A stretch of DNA of 35,000 nucleotides from Neocallimastix lanati (nom. inval.) (taxonomy: Eukaryota > Neocallimastigomycota > Neocallimastigomycetes > Neocallimastigales > Neocallimastigaceae): positions 2,075,001 to 2,110,000 of the forward strand of contig JACVTC010000001.1 in NCBI GenBank assembly GCA_016946835.1, read 5' to 3'. Below are positions 12,820 through 22,062 of this stretch, one piece after another. The notes beneath the pieces are model-generated. The model searched no databases. It was not told the DNA's origin and saw nothing but the letters and a program-made list of their open reading frames with translations. Position 1 is the first letter of the stretch. Each line of letters starts with the position of its first letter. A program made the position numbers and the translations under genes.

Positions 12820-14340
12820 ATGATTTATTATTAAATATAGAATATAATCATAAAATGTGAACATTTATTAACTATTTAAGTAATATATAAATAATTTAAA
12901 AATATTAGATTTTGAAAATATTAATTAGTTTAAAATATATAAATATATATATTTATTCTTAGTTTATTATATTTATTAATTAGAATAATTGTTCTAATAA
13001 TAAATATAAAGTACTAAAGAAGTGAATAATTTTGAAATCTAAATTAAGTAGTTAATAATGGTTACATAAAAAATTAATAGAAATTTTAATATATAAAAAA
13101 AAATCACAATCATTAAAATTAAAAAAAAACAATTAAAAGACAAAAAAATATAGTACAAAATATATGAAATAGACATTTAATAATACTTTTTATTTAATAC
13201 AAATAATGAAATATTGAAGTAAAGTAATAAATCTAAAAAATAATAGTTTAAAATGAAATAGTATTATCAATAAGTAATATATTTAATAAGAATAATAATA
13301 TAATAATAATATGGATCCAAATAAAATAAAAAGAAGTTAACTAGTTAATTATTTAATAGAGAAGAAGAATATAAAATCATTAACGTATTTTAATATAATA
13401 TTTAAAGAAAGTATAAAAATGTTTGAAAAGTATATAGTAAAAACAAAAAAAAAAAGTAGGAACGAAAACATTAAATGATCATTTAAATAATATTATAATA
13501 TTATTAATAGAAAAATCAGAAAAATAATAGTAATAAGTACACTTAAAATATATATTTTTGTTTTTAAAAGTTTAAAAAATTAATTATATAAATAGAAGTA
13601 TTAATTAAAATATAATTGATTAATTTTACAAAGGATAAAGTTAAAAAAAAAAAAAAAAACATTGAATATTTTAATGGAAAAAGAAAAAATAGTAATATAA
13701 TTCTTAAAAGTACAATAAGAATAATTGAAAATATATTTGAAAATAAAATAAAAAAAAATTTAATAATAATAATTAAATGCGCATTAAAATTAAAAGAAAA
13801 CAAATAGGTTAATACAAATTTAATTCACATTAATTAAAATTTAAGAAATTACAATAAAAATTAAAAAAAAAAAGTTTATAATATATAATATGAAAAAATA
13901 ATTAACCTAAAAATAAAATGAAAATAATATAAATGAATGTAAGATGAAAAGTTCTTTTTTCATTAAAATATGTATTAAATATAAATGAAACATAAATAAT
14001 AGTTAAATCTATCATGAACTTTATTCTATTTTATATTTTATTAATATATAAAATTAAAATTAATTAATATTTATATAATTTTTTTATATTTATAATGTAT
14101 AATATTTTAAATTATAATTTTAAAGTTGAAAATGTAAAAATTTTTTTTAAATAAAATGTAAAAATATATAATAAAAAAAATTTTTTTTCCCTTTGTATTT
14201 GTGTGTATAATATAATACTTTATTTTGCTAATATATCTTTTAAAAATATTTATAAATTTATTAAGTTTTATAAATACAGTAGATGAATATCAGTTTATTA
14301 TTATTTATCTTTTATTAGATTTAGTAAAGGAATATAATAA
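12820..14340. other. AT-rich intergenic DNA downstream of NAB2
   Basis: A-rich on the plus strand (many AAATA words), with no complex island. Open frames of 60-80 codons near 13564-13807 on both strands overlap each other and consist of Lys/Asn/Ile or Phe/Ile/Leu only. They are chance frames in A-rich DNA. The retroelement block begins near 14340. Confidence 0.65.
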
Positions 14341-14830
14341 TAATATTTATTATTTTATATTGAGTGCTCTTCTTGGAGGGCGTTCAATATATATAAAAAT
14401 ATTAAACTTATTGATGTGGAACAAAGATAATTAGTTGAAAACATTGTTAAACAAAATTCAACTTCGTCGACTTCGAAATGATAAGGCATGGATTTTCACC
14501 TCCCGGTGAAAGAACAGATACAGACTCGTTAGATAACATTAATACTGTAGTTATTACTCGCAATAATGGATGTGGTGTTATCATCGAGAAATGGGAAAAG
14601 TTAGAGGATATTGGGGAACAGAGACAATTAAATGAACTATTTTTCAAAGGTTCATCTGAGTCACTTTCCTTGTTGTTATAGAAAAAATAGTAATCCTCGA
14701 TTAGAACATTGGTTTTCTAAATGCTAATTTTTCCGTGAATTTCGAATGAAATATTTTAAGGATAATGAAATTCTTTATGAAATATTTTATATTATTTCTA
14801 AATATTGACTAATATCTAATAGTAATTTAG
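14340..14830 (+). mobile_element. LINE fragment: end of the second open reading frame, rearranged
   Basis: A short GCTCTTCTTGGAGGGCGTTC patch at about 14363 weakly resembles the FLLGGRD-coding DNA at 15117. From 14451 a frame reads FVDFEMIRHGFSPPGER ... EQRQLNELFFKGSSES and stops at 14679. DNA at about 14625-14665 is nearly identical to 34443-34490 of the LINE at the window's right end (AATTAAATGAACTATTTTTC shared). In another frame from 14695 it reads PRLEHWFSKC, stop, FFREFRMKYFKDNEILYEIF. This matches the HW..KC part of the LINE's C-terminal CCHC knuckle and its continuation. The order (QLNELFF before the knuckle) is the reverse of that in the 34-kb copy, so this is a junction of two truncated copies or a rearrangement. 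Stops and frameshifts show it is dead. Confidence 0.6.
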
Positions 14831-14847
14831 ACACTATTATCACGGAT

Positions 14848-15475
14848 ATGAATAATATAAAACTAAGTTCTAATTCTGATAGTAGTAACGAAGTATATAA
14901 TATTAATAATATTAGCAATAGAAATAATATGGTTAATAATAGTGGAAATAGTGATAGTGAAAATAGAATTATTAATATTAGTGATAATGAAAATTATAAT
15001 ATCGTGACTTCTAATTTAGTGAATAGTTCAATTGGTGAAAATCGTGGTAATTTAAGTAATTTTCTGAATAATGAGTGTGTAAATATATATGTGACGTGGT
15101 ACCGATTATATAACTTTCTTCTTGGTGGAAGGGATGCAGACATTATAGATTTAAATTATAAAAAGGAATGGAATAATATTTTGTTTAAGAACCAAATCAT
15201 TTTTGGTGATTATTCAAAAACGCCATTCTTGGTGCGATCTGCGGCTCTCTTTACAGAAATTATGCCTTGGGCTAGTACTCAACAAGGGTTACTATTCCGA
15301 AAGTATAAGCGCAAACTAACAGCGTCAACGCTGAAAAAGCAGTAAAACAGGCTAGCAGGGCAAATGCCTCTGAAGGAGAAGATCTTAATTTCTTTCAGAT
15401 AGTCAATTCAAACCCTAATCCATAAGGAGGTGAGGTTCGTTGCCTATGAATTTTTTTCTGAATTTATTTATATAC
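14848..15475 (+). mobile_element. unidentified retroelement protein gene (ORF1-like), frameshifted
   Basis: An open frame of 165 codons starts at ATG 14848 and ends at TAA 15345. Residues 1-85 are Ser/Asn/Asp-rich low complexity. Residues 86-155 are a normal-complexity domain: TWYRLYNFLLGGRDADIID, then FKNQIIFGDYSKTPFLVRS, then ALFTEIMPWASTQQGLLFRK. After a frameshift near 15305 the neighbouring frame continues NAEKAVKQASRANASEGED and LNFFQIVNSNPNP to about 15420. An inverted copy lies at 21495-22060. Nucleotide similarity covers both open frames and the following GGAGGTGAGGTTC, so the repeated unit is longer than the frame. Placement next to LINE fragments suggests the first protein (gag/ORF1) of the same element. 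I do not recognise the fold and no nucleic-acid-binding motif is visible. It could instead be an unrelated element's protein. Confidence 0.5.
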
Positions 15476-15672
15476 TTATTTTTTGATTATTACTTTTTTA
15501 ATTTCACGTTACTATTTCATTTATTATTATGTTCAAATTGAACAAATAATATTTATTTATTTATTTTATTAATTCTGTGTTTTTTTATTTTTTTTTACTA
15601 AAATTAAAAGTATTCATGTATTTTATATATAAGAATAAATAAATAAAGATTAAAGTTCGCAATAATTGCGGC

Positions 15673-15708
<36 letters not shown>

Positions 15709-15902
15709 CTAACGCACTTTTATAATTTCATAATATATAATATTTTATTTCATGTATTTTATCTTTTTTTTTTTTTTTTTTTTTTCATTAAAATCATGTA
15801 ATTTTATTATTATTATTAAATTAAATAAAGTTTTCTCAAAGTCTAAAAAAAAAAAAAAAAAAATTTTAATTGTTGTAATATATAATATTTTCATTTCATG
15901 TA

Positions 15903-15969
<67 letters not shown>

Positions 15970-15993
15970 AATTAAATAAAATTATTCTCTAAG

Positions 15994-16026
<33 letters not shown>

Positions 16027-16029
16027 AAC
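15476..16029. repeat. microsatellite-rich spacer with long A, T and (TTA)n tracts
   Basis: It contains poly(A) at 15675-15706, 15845-15863 and 15998-16024, T-runs near 15765-15785, and a pure (TTA)n/(ATT)n run at about 15906-15969. The 72-codon frame here is just Leu read from TTA repeats. A near-duplicate structure (TTTCATGTATTTTATxxTTT, then complex bases, then A-run) occurs twice, at about 15745-15865 and 15890-16024. Confidence 0.7.
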
Positions 16030-16701
16030 CGATGGAAATCTTTCTATAGTTTTTTCTTACTTCCTTCTTATTTTAAAATGAAAATTTCATAAACAGGTTT
16101 TTTATATATCCCTTATTGGTGGATATTACTACAAAGAAAAGTATTAAAGGTACTAACCATGATAAATCAAAATTCATTCACACAAGAACTTTATTCAATC
16201 TTAGCTATAAATACACAAAGCTTAGTCTATAATTTAATTGAATATTACATTTAAAATGCGGATATAAATACAATACCATTATTGCCTTCAGAAATGGAAG
16301 AGTTATAAAAAATTTGTGACAAAGCGGATCAGTCATTTATCCAAAGAATATTTAAATGTCCCATTTTTTTTTTCTAATGTTAGATCGAAATCATTAGATT
16401 TTAATCAATGATCTTTTTATTTTGTTTAGAAATAAAATAAGGAAATTAACTTTATTCTCTTCTTTTTCGTCTATTTTAGATTGTAAAAAACAAATTAACG
16501 AATAAATTTTTATATTTCTTCTTTGTGGAATTTTAGTTTTAGACAAGCTACAATTCAATAATAGGGAGCAAAGACCATTTAAAAGAACTTTTACTATAGA
16601 GTTTCGAGTCTAATGTTCCGTATATAGTTAGGCTGTCGAATTACCTTACTAACACTATACCAGTTGTTAGTAGTTCTCATGAGTTACTTTTTGATTTTTA
16701 T

Positions 16702-16703
<2 letters not shown>
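16030..16703 (-). mobile_element. decayed retroelement fragment, inverted copy of 19338-19814
   Basis: Read on the minus strand this piece contains LMRTTNNWYSVSKVIRQPNY, then IRNIRLETL, and later IPQRRNIKIYSLICFLQSK and IDEKEENKVNFLILFLNK. It is interrupted by stops and frameshifts. The plus-strand fragment at 19308-19727 has the same protein in a better state. Nucleotide similarity (for example CTAACTATATACGGAACATTAGAC in pieces) spans at least 16137-16703. Past 16137 this copy continues about 100 bp (to a CCATCGGTTAA word) beyond where the other copy is cut by a palindromic element. Function unknown; retroelement origin is inferred from repetition and company. Confidence 0.55.
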
Positions 16704-16734
<31 letters not shown>

Positions 16735-16737
<3 letters not shown>

Positions 16738-16965
16738 TCTACTACTAGTCCTTCTATTACATCTTACATAAATACTAATAATTGTTCTTCATACAATAAA
16801 GGAAATTAAATCACCTGATAATACTTCTCTTGGTTCGAGGGAGAGTTTAATAGTCACTATACCATCTATTTTAAAGATGCTACTTCTTTGATTTATTTCA
16901 TTTTAAATATTTTTGGTAGAAATTATCTTGATTTATTTTATAATACTAAAATTACTTTCAAATTT
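16735..16965 (+). mobile_element. retroelement fragment carrying the GGGAGAGTTTA...TTTTAAAGATG block
   Basis: It begins right after a poly(A) run. One plus frame reads TSTTSPSITSYINTNNCSSY, two stop clusters, then FEGEFNSHYTIYFKDATSL and IYFILNIFGRN. The DNA from about 16833 (GAGGGAGAGTTTA ... CTATTTTAAAGATGCTACTTC) is shared with 32570-32628, just before the endonuclease of the LINE, and with 34702-34760. It therefore looks like the region in front of the LINE endonuclease. It lies on the opposite strand to the adjoining 16030-16703 piece, so a junction of two insertions or an inversion sits in the poly(A) at 16704-16735. Confidence 0.5.
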
Positions 16966-17560
16966 TTTTTTCAAATAACTTTTATTGTATTAAATTAATT
17001 TTATTTTATATTAAATCTTATTTTAACAATTTTTTATCTGAAATATATTCTTTTATTTTTTTTTTATTTTTTTTTTTATACTTCTTTATTTAAAATGAAT
17101 ACAATATATTAATATTATTATAATGAATAAAACAATGAAAATGTACTCTCTTTTTTTTCTAAAAAAAAAAAATGTTACTCTATATTAATTATTTATCATT
17201 GTGAATAAAAATAATTTCAACTATATTAATTCACATCAATAGTGGTATAATTAAACAATCCTTCATAACCAAAAGAGTCATAAATTGATATAGTAAAAAA
17301 AAATAAAAAAAAAAAAATACAATAACTATTAAAATAAAAATAAAATAATTAATATTTATATAAAATTAAAATATTAATAGTCATTAAATATAAAAAATAA
17401 TTGAATATAATATATAATTAAAAATAAATTTAATATTTTATTATCTTAAATAAAAATGAAATAATTAATAAGTATAATATACCACATTTTATTATTATTA
17501 ATATTAATAATTTATTATGAATAATTCATATATATTTAATTTATTTTATATAATTAATTA
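16966..17560. other. AT-rich spacer, no gene seen
   Basis: Simple A/T sequence with short T and A runs (for example at 17057-17078 and 17161-17172). A brief patch near 17225-17290 (AGTGGTATAATTAAACAATC) is slightly more complex but not coding-like. Confidence 0.6.
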
Positions 17561-17563
17561 TAT

Positions 17564-18047
17564 AGGGAGAGTTGCATTTCCCCAAATTGCATTTCGCCAG
17601 GTTGCATTTCCCCAAGTTGCTTTTCGCCAGGTTGCAAATGAATAAATAAATGAATAAATAAATAAAAATTAATTCAAAAAATATTTTTAAAATTGTTTTT
17701 ATGCGATATTAATAATATTTAATTTTATTTATTGATTTATTTATTTATTTAATAATTTTCAATCTGGCGAAATGCAACTTGGCGAAATGCCACATTTTTT
17801 TAACACGCCACATGCTTTCAAAAAAATGTGGCATTTCGCCAAATTGAAAATTATTAAATAAATAAATAAATCAATAAATAAAATTAAATATTATTAATAT
17901 CGCATAAAAACAATTTTAAAAAAAATATTTTTTGAATTAATATTTATTTATTTATTCATTTATTTATATCAATACTCTACTTGTCGAAATGCAACCTGGC
18001 GAATAGCAACTTGGGGAAATGCAACTTGGGGAAATGCAACTCTCCCT
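17564..18047. mobile_element. palindromic miniature inverted-repeat element, inverted dimer
   Basis: A nearly perfect 484-bp palindrome running from AGGGAGAGTTGCATTTCCCC to GGGGAAATGCAACTCTCCCT and flanked by TATA/ATA on both sides, as expected for insertion at a TA-rich target. Each end is a small array of a 15-16-bp unit, TTGCATTTCGCCAGG/TTGCATTTCCCCAAG, alternating CGCC and CCCC forms; related units recur beside the centre. The arms carry the same AAATAAAT/AATTCAAAAAATATTTTTAA core in opposite directions. The centre is a stem ATGCCACATTTTTTT / AAAAAAATGTGGCAT around an 18-base loop (AACACGCCACATGCTTTC). The left inner arm has one extra GGCGAAATGCAACTT unit. No transposase is encoded, so it is non-autonomous. 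The DNA transposon superfamily is unknown. Confidence 0.8.
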
Positions 18048-18073
18048 ATATCTAAAAAAAATTTTGTTTAGTC

Positions 18074-18116
18074 ATGGGTTAGAATAAAATTTGAAAAATA
18101 TTTTATTCTAACCCAT
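18074..18116. repeat. perfect 17-bp inverted repeat, 9-base loop
   Basis: ATGGGTTAGAATAAAAT (18074-18090) and its exact complement ATTTTATTCTAACCCAT (18100-18116) enclose TTGAAAAAT. It sits in the short gap between the two palindromic elements. It could be a separate tiny element, a footprint, or a structured transcript end. Confidence 0.75.
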
Positions 18117-18126
18117 ACATTAAATT

Positions 18127-18288
18127 GGGAGTGGGGGCATTTCGCCAAATTGCGTTTCGCCAGGTTGCATTTCGACAAGTAGAGTATTATTGATATAAAT
18201 AAATAAATCAATAAATAAAATTAAATATTATTAATACAGAATAAAAACAATTTCAAAAAAATTATTTTGAATTAATATTTATTTATTT

Positions 18289-18322
<34 letters not shown>

Positions 18323-18408
18323 TAATTTTCAATTTGGCGAAATGTAACTTGGGGTTTTAATACTACGCCACTTGGCGAAATGCAATTAGGGGAAATGCAA
18401 CTCTCCCT
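18127..18408. mobile_element. palindromic miniature element, monomer form
   Basis: A 282-bp relative of the element at 17564-18047. It starts GGGAGTGGGGGCATTTCGCC and ends GGGGAAATGCAACTCTCCCT. The left end has three 16-bp units (GCATTTCGCC, GCGTTTCGCC, GCATTTCGAC). The right end has four, broken by TTTTAATACTACGCCAC, which is the counterpart of the dimer's central loop. The core (AATCAATAAATAAAATTAAA ... GAATTAATATTTATT) is present once, in the orientation of the dimer's right half. It has no coding capacity. Confidence 0.75.
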
Positions 18409-18438
18409 TTTGAATTTTTTATATATAGTATAACTGCT

Positions 18439-18470
<32 letters not shown>

Positions 18471-18476
<6 letters not shown>

Positions 18477-18536
18477 GATTCTTCTGAAGGGTTCTAATAG
18501 AAATAAAAGTTTGATTCTTCTGAAGGGTTCTAATAG
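18471..18536 (+). repeat. 30-bp direct duplication
   Basis: AAGTTTGATTCTTCTGAAGG plus GTTCTAATAG (18471-18500) is repeated exactly at 18507-18536 with a 6-base spacer (AAATAA), directly after a run of more than 30 A. Short direct duplication next to poly(A) is reminiscent of a target-site duplication, but the copies are adjacent and enclose nothing, so slippage is as likely. Confidence 0.7.
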
Positions 18537-19190
18537 GTTCCCGTAAAAATATTTATTACTTACAATAAACAATAATTTTAATTTAGCAAATATTATTTTT
18601 CTTATTATAAAATAATTTTATATATTTATATAATTGATTATGAATATATATATTTGAAAAAACTTTTTTTTTTTTTTTTTTTTTTTACAATATTTGATAA
18701 TTATTTAGTAGTATAAAAAAATTTATATATATTATATGATATTAACAAAATCTATTTAATAAATTATTCCTTATATATATTCGTTCTTGTATTAATAAAA
18801 TTTAAAATAAAAAATATTAATCATAATTTAAAAAATTTTTTTTATTATATTTATATATATGAATATCTTACTTAGATATGATTAGAGATATGACTGTATG
18901 AAAAATTTTATTTAACAATAAAAAAAATTATTATTTTTTATGAAAATAAAATAAAAAAATTAGTAAATAAAGTAAAAAAAAAGTCTTTGCAGTGGTCCTT
19001 TCTTTTGAAATATTATTTTTTTTTAATATCGAGATTAAGATCATTTCACGAGGATTTGCAACCTAAAAAAAAAAAAATTAAAAAATATTAGTTTGTAATT
19101 TTATTTGTATAAATTTTATAACAAATTGTTGTTCTAACTTTTTTATCTGTTAATATCTAAAAAATACCTTATCATATAATTTTTTTTTTT
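18537..19190. other. AT-rich spacer, no gene seen
   Basis: A/T sequence with a T-run at 18665-18686 and a modest complex patch near 18983-19065 (GTCTTTGCAGTGGTCC, GATTAAGATCATTTCACGAG). No frame is coding-like. Confidence 0.6.
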
Positions 19191-19191
19191 T

Positions 19192-19814
19192 TAGACTAGG
19201 AATAAAATATACTTCCATTTTTTTTATTTATTAATTAGTAAAATATTTATATTATAATTATTGGTGAAGAAATGAAAATATTGATAATTTTCATTTTTTT
19301 TTTTTTTAGATTTTCTTGGCTGAGAAAGGTTTTTTTTAACTATACTAATCAAGTGCAACTTATGAAAGCTACTAACGATTGGTATAGTGTTGATAAAATA
19401 ATTCAAGAGGCTAACTATATACGGAACATTAGACCTAGAACTCTTTAAGAGAAGTTTTTTTTAAATGGTCTTTATTCTCCATTATTGTATTGTAGCTGTA
19501 GCTTATCTAAAACTAAAGTTCCACTAAGAAGGAATATAAAAATATATTCATTAATTTGCTTTTCACAATCTAAAATAGATGAAAAAGAAGAGAAAAAAGA
19601 TAATTTCATTATTTTATTTCCAAACAAAAAAAAAAAGATTGGGATAATTTTTTATAACTTTATTACTTCTGAAGGTAATAGTGGTATTATACTTGATATC
19701 AACATTTCAAATGTAATATTCAATTAAATCGTAGGTTAAGCTTTGTGTATTCACAGCTAAGATTGAATTAAGTTCTTGTGTGAATGAATTTTAATTTATC
19801 ATTGTTAATACCTT
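19192..19814 (+). mobile_element. retroelement fragment with a 140-codon frame and one stop
   Basis: It opens with TTTAGACTAGGAATAAAAT, a motif shared with the fragments at 3773 and 34853. From 19308 to 19727 one frame runs 140 codons with a single TAA near 19446: RFSWLRKVFFNYTNQVQLMK, then ATNDWYSVDKIIQEANYIRN, IRPRTL, stop, then EKFFLNGLYSPLLYCSCS, LSKTKVPLRRNIKIYSLICF and SQSKIDEKEEKKDNFIILF. The inverted copy at 16137-16703 has the same reading with more damage, so this frame was probably protein-coding in the parent element. I cannot name the domain. Similarity to the other copy stops sharply at TTAATACCTTT (about 19814), where the palindromic element begins. Confidence 0.5.
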
Positions 19815-20427
19815 TTGATATAAAACAAATATGTGTAGTAACATATTTGTATATTTAATAATAATTATTAAATATTAAATTGTATATCTTTTTGATAATA
19901 ATAATTTTAGGAATTAGAATTATTATTTTAATTGTACGAATATTATAAATTTATTAATAAATTTTACTAAGCAACCGCTTATAAATTATTGTAAATAAAA
20001 GTCCTGCATATCACTTTCATTGTCATGTGATCATAATATTGATATGAGAGACTTTTATGTGCAATAATTTATAAGCAGTGGGTTTTAAATAATGGTAGTT
20101 TAGTAAATTTTATTAATAAAATTATAATATTCGTACAATTAAAATAATAATTCTAATTCCTAAAAATTTACAAGAGAGTCTCTATTTCTAAAATAAATAA
20201 TTTAATCTATTTATAAGAAATAGGTAATATATTAATTATATATTGTAATATATAGAATTATATAAATCTTATATGAAATAAACTATTATAATTATTATAA
20301 TTATAATAATACATATTGAAATAAAATAAAATAAAATAATAATTATCAAAAAAGGATATAAATTTAATATTTAATAATTATTATTAAATATACAAATATG
20401 TTACTATACATATTTGTTTTATATCAA
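19815..20427. mobile_element. 613-bp palindromic element with a secondary insert
   Basis: Its ends are exact complements (TTGATATAAAACAAATATGT ... ACATATTTGTTTTATATCAA). The inner arms also pair over about 150 bp, including GGAATTAGAATTATTATTTT, AATTGTACGAATATTATAA and GCTTATAAATTATTG. The centre is TTTCATTGTCATGTGATCAT flanked by GCATATCA/TGATATGA. The right arm is interrupted by about 165 bp (about 20167-20330) absent from the left arm. That insert is bordered by TAAAA on both sides and has its own CTATTTCT/AGAAATAG inverted repeat. There are no coding frames. It looks like a fold-back/MITE-type DNA element that landed next to or within the retroelement fragment. Confidence 0.65.
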
Positions 20428-21494
20428 TATATATAAATTTAGAATAATTATTTAAATAAACTATCAACTAAACAAATATTAATATACAAGTTTAAGCAAA
20501 TATAGTAAATATGCTAATATTAACATAAACACGTATATATTGATATACTTAAAACAAATATATTTAATATATTCTAAAACTATATAATTAATATAATAAC
20601 TATAGCATAATCATATATTTAATAAACTAGCATAGCTAATATAATTAATTAAACAATATAGCAGATATATATAATATAGAACTATAATAGCATAGTTTAA
20701 GATATTTGAATCAATATAGCGATATATGCATAATATATTAAATAAACAATTATGCTGATTATATTAATTAATTATATTTGAATTATTAAAATATTTATTT
20801 ATTAAAATATTATTATTATTAATTATATCAATTTTTATTATTTTATTTTATTATTATTGATATTAGTAGTTGTTTAAATAGTTGCATACTATTTCAACAT
20901 ATGCATATACATATATATATCAGTATATATTAAATAAATATAATTAGTATAATAATAGCATATTTATATATTTATTTTATAAAATGATTTTAGTTTGCTG
21001 ATAGTTGAACTAGTTAGGATATATTGACATTGTACAACATAGCTATGATACTAATATATATTTATTTAAGCTACGTTATTAATATATCTATATATTGCAA
21101 AAACTATTAATATCAATATAAGTTTTAAGTTATTCAATCAACTAGATATACTTAAACTATCAATATATATATATATATATATATGGTTAAATATTATATT
21201 AATTACATAACTTAGTTTGTTATTATATTATCAATATATGATTAAACTATTAATATTAATAATATGCTTAAGTTATACAATTATTAATATATACGCTTAA
21301 ACTAATATTAATGAACTATATAGATATGCTGTTAATTAATTATGTGTATATGCATATTGTTATCAAACTGCTTGAATGCAGCTTGATTTGACTATGCTAG
21401 TGTGATACTATATTTATGTTAAAACTACACTGTTTATAAAATTAAAATCACGTGATCTAATTATATATAATAATTATTATATATAATGAAGTGT
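20428..21494. repeat. quasi-repetitive AT region without long homopolymers
   Basis: Unlike the rest of the window, about 1 kb here has hardly any A or T runs. It is built from short recurring words such as TTAAACTAT, ATCAATATAT, AATATGCT and CATAGCTAATATAATTAAT. It may be a very degenerate tandem repeat with a unit near 20-40 bp. There is no coding-like frame. A (TA)n run lies at about 21165-21185, and a CACGTGAT word at about 21449. Confidence 0.35.
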
Positions 21495-22062
21495 ATAAAA
21501 TAAAATTCAGAAAAAAAAGTTTCATATGCAAGGAACCTCACCTCCAGATTATAAGATCTCGGTTTTAAAAGGTAATTCTTATTCTGGATTAGGGTTTGAA
21601 TTGACTATCTGAAAGAAATTATGGTCTTCTCCTTCAGAGGCACTGGTTCTGCTAGCCTGTCATATTGCATTTTCAGCGTTGACGCTCATGTTTAGTATAT
21701 ACTTATACTCTCGGAATAGTAACCCCTGTCGAGTACTAGCCCTAGGGCATAATTTCTGTAAAGAGCGCCGCAGATCGTACCAAGAATGGTGGTTTAGAAT
21801 AAACATCAGAGACGCTTTGGTTTTAAATATAACATATTATAATTTAAAACATATTATAATTTATATCAATAATGTCTGCATCTTTTCCACCAAGAAGGTA
21901 TTTATATAATCGGTACCACTTCACATATATATTTGCACCCTATTATTCAGAAAATTTCTTATATTAACACGAGTATCATCAATTTTTATAATAATGATAT
22001 TATTATATTCACTATCACTAATACCAATACTCCTATTTTCTCTATCACTAACACAGGAACAA
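21495..22062 (-). mobile_element. inverted copy of the ORF1-like retroelement fragment
   Basis: On the minus strand this matches 14950-15475: SDRENRSIGISDSEYNN, RNFLNNRVQIYM, then TFLVEKMQT-type DNA corresponding to the FLLGGRDAD segment. It continues with CCACCATTCTTGGTACGATC, the ACAGAAATTATGCCCTAGGG block, the frame NAENAI..ASRTSASEGEDHN, and FFQIVNSNPNP. It is more damaged than the plus copy, with several frameshifts and stops. It also lacks part of the Lys/Trp/Asn segment, replaced by repeated AACATATTATAATTTAAA. It carries about 40 bp after AACCCTAATCC that the 15.4-kb copy lost. Both end with the shared GGAGGTGAGGTTC and ATTCAG-type flank. Confidence 0.55.

Noticed and set aside
11604-12864. 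Several other open frames of 70-135 codons overlapping the Nab2-type gene on both strands
   Set aside because: They are Leu/Val/Ser-rich shadows of the strongly biased codons of the real frame, with no domain.
13564-13807. Overlapping 63- and 79-codon frames on opposite strands
   Set aside because: Lys/Asn/Ile and Phe/Ile/Leu low complexity from A/T-rich DNA; no codon bias or motif.
14478-14647. Independent small gene on either strand (67 and 66 codons)
   Set aside because: The plus frame is a LINE ORF2-end fragment by its similarity to 34.44 kb; the minus frame is its shadow.
15752-15970. 72-codon frame ending in a Leu tract
   Set aside because: Read entirely from T-runs and a (TTA)n microsatellite.
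16830-16850. GGTTCGA word as a tRNA T-loop
   Set aside because: No matching acceptor, D or anticodon arms nearby; it falls inside the retroelement block shared with 32.57 and 34.70 kb.
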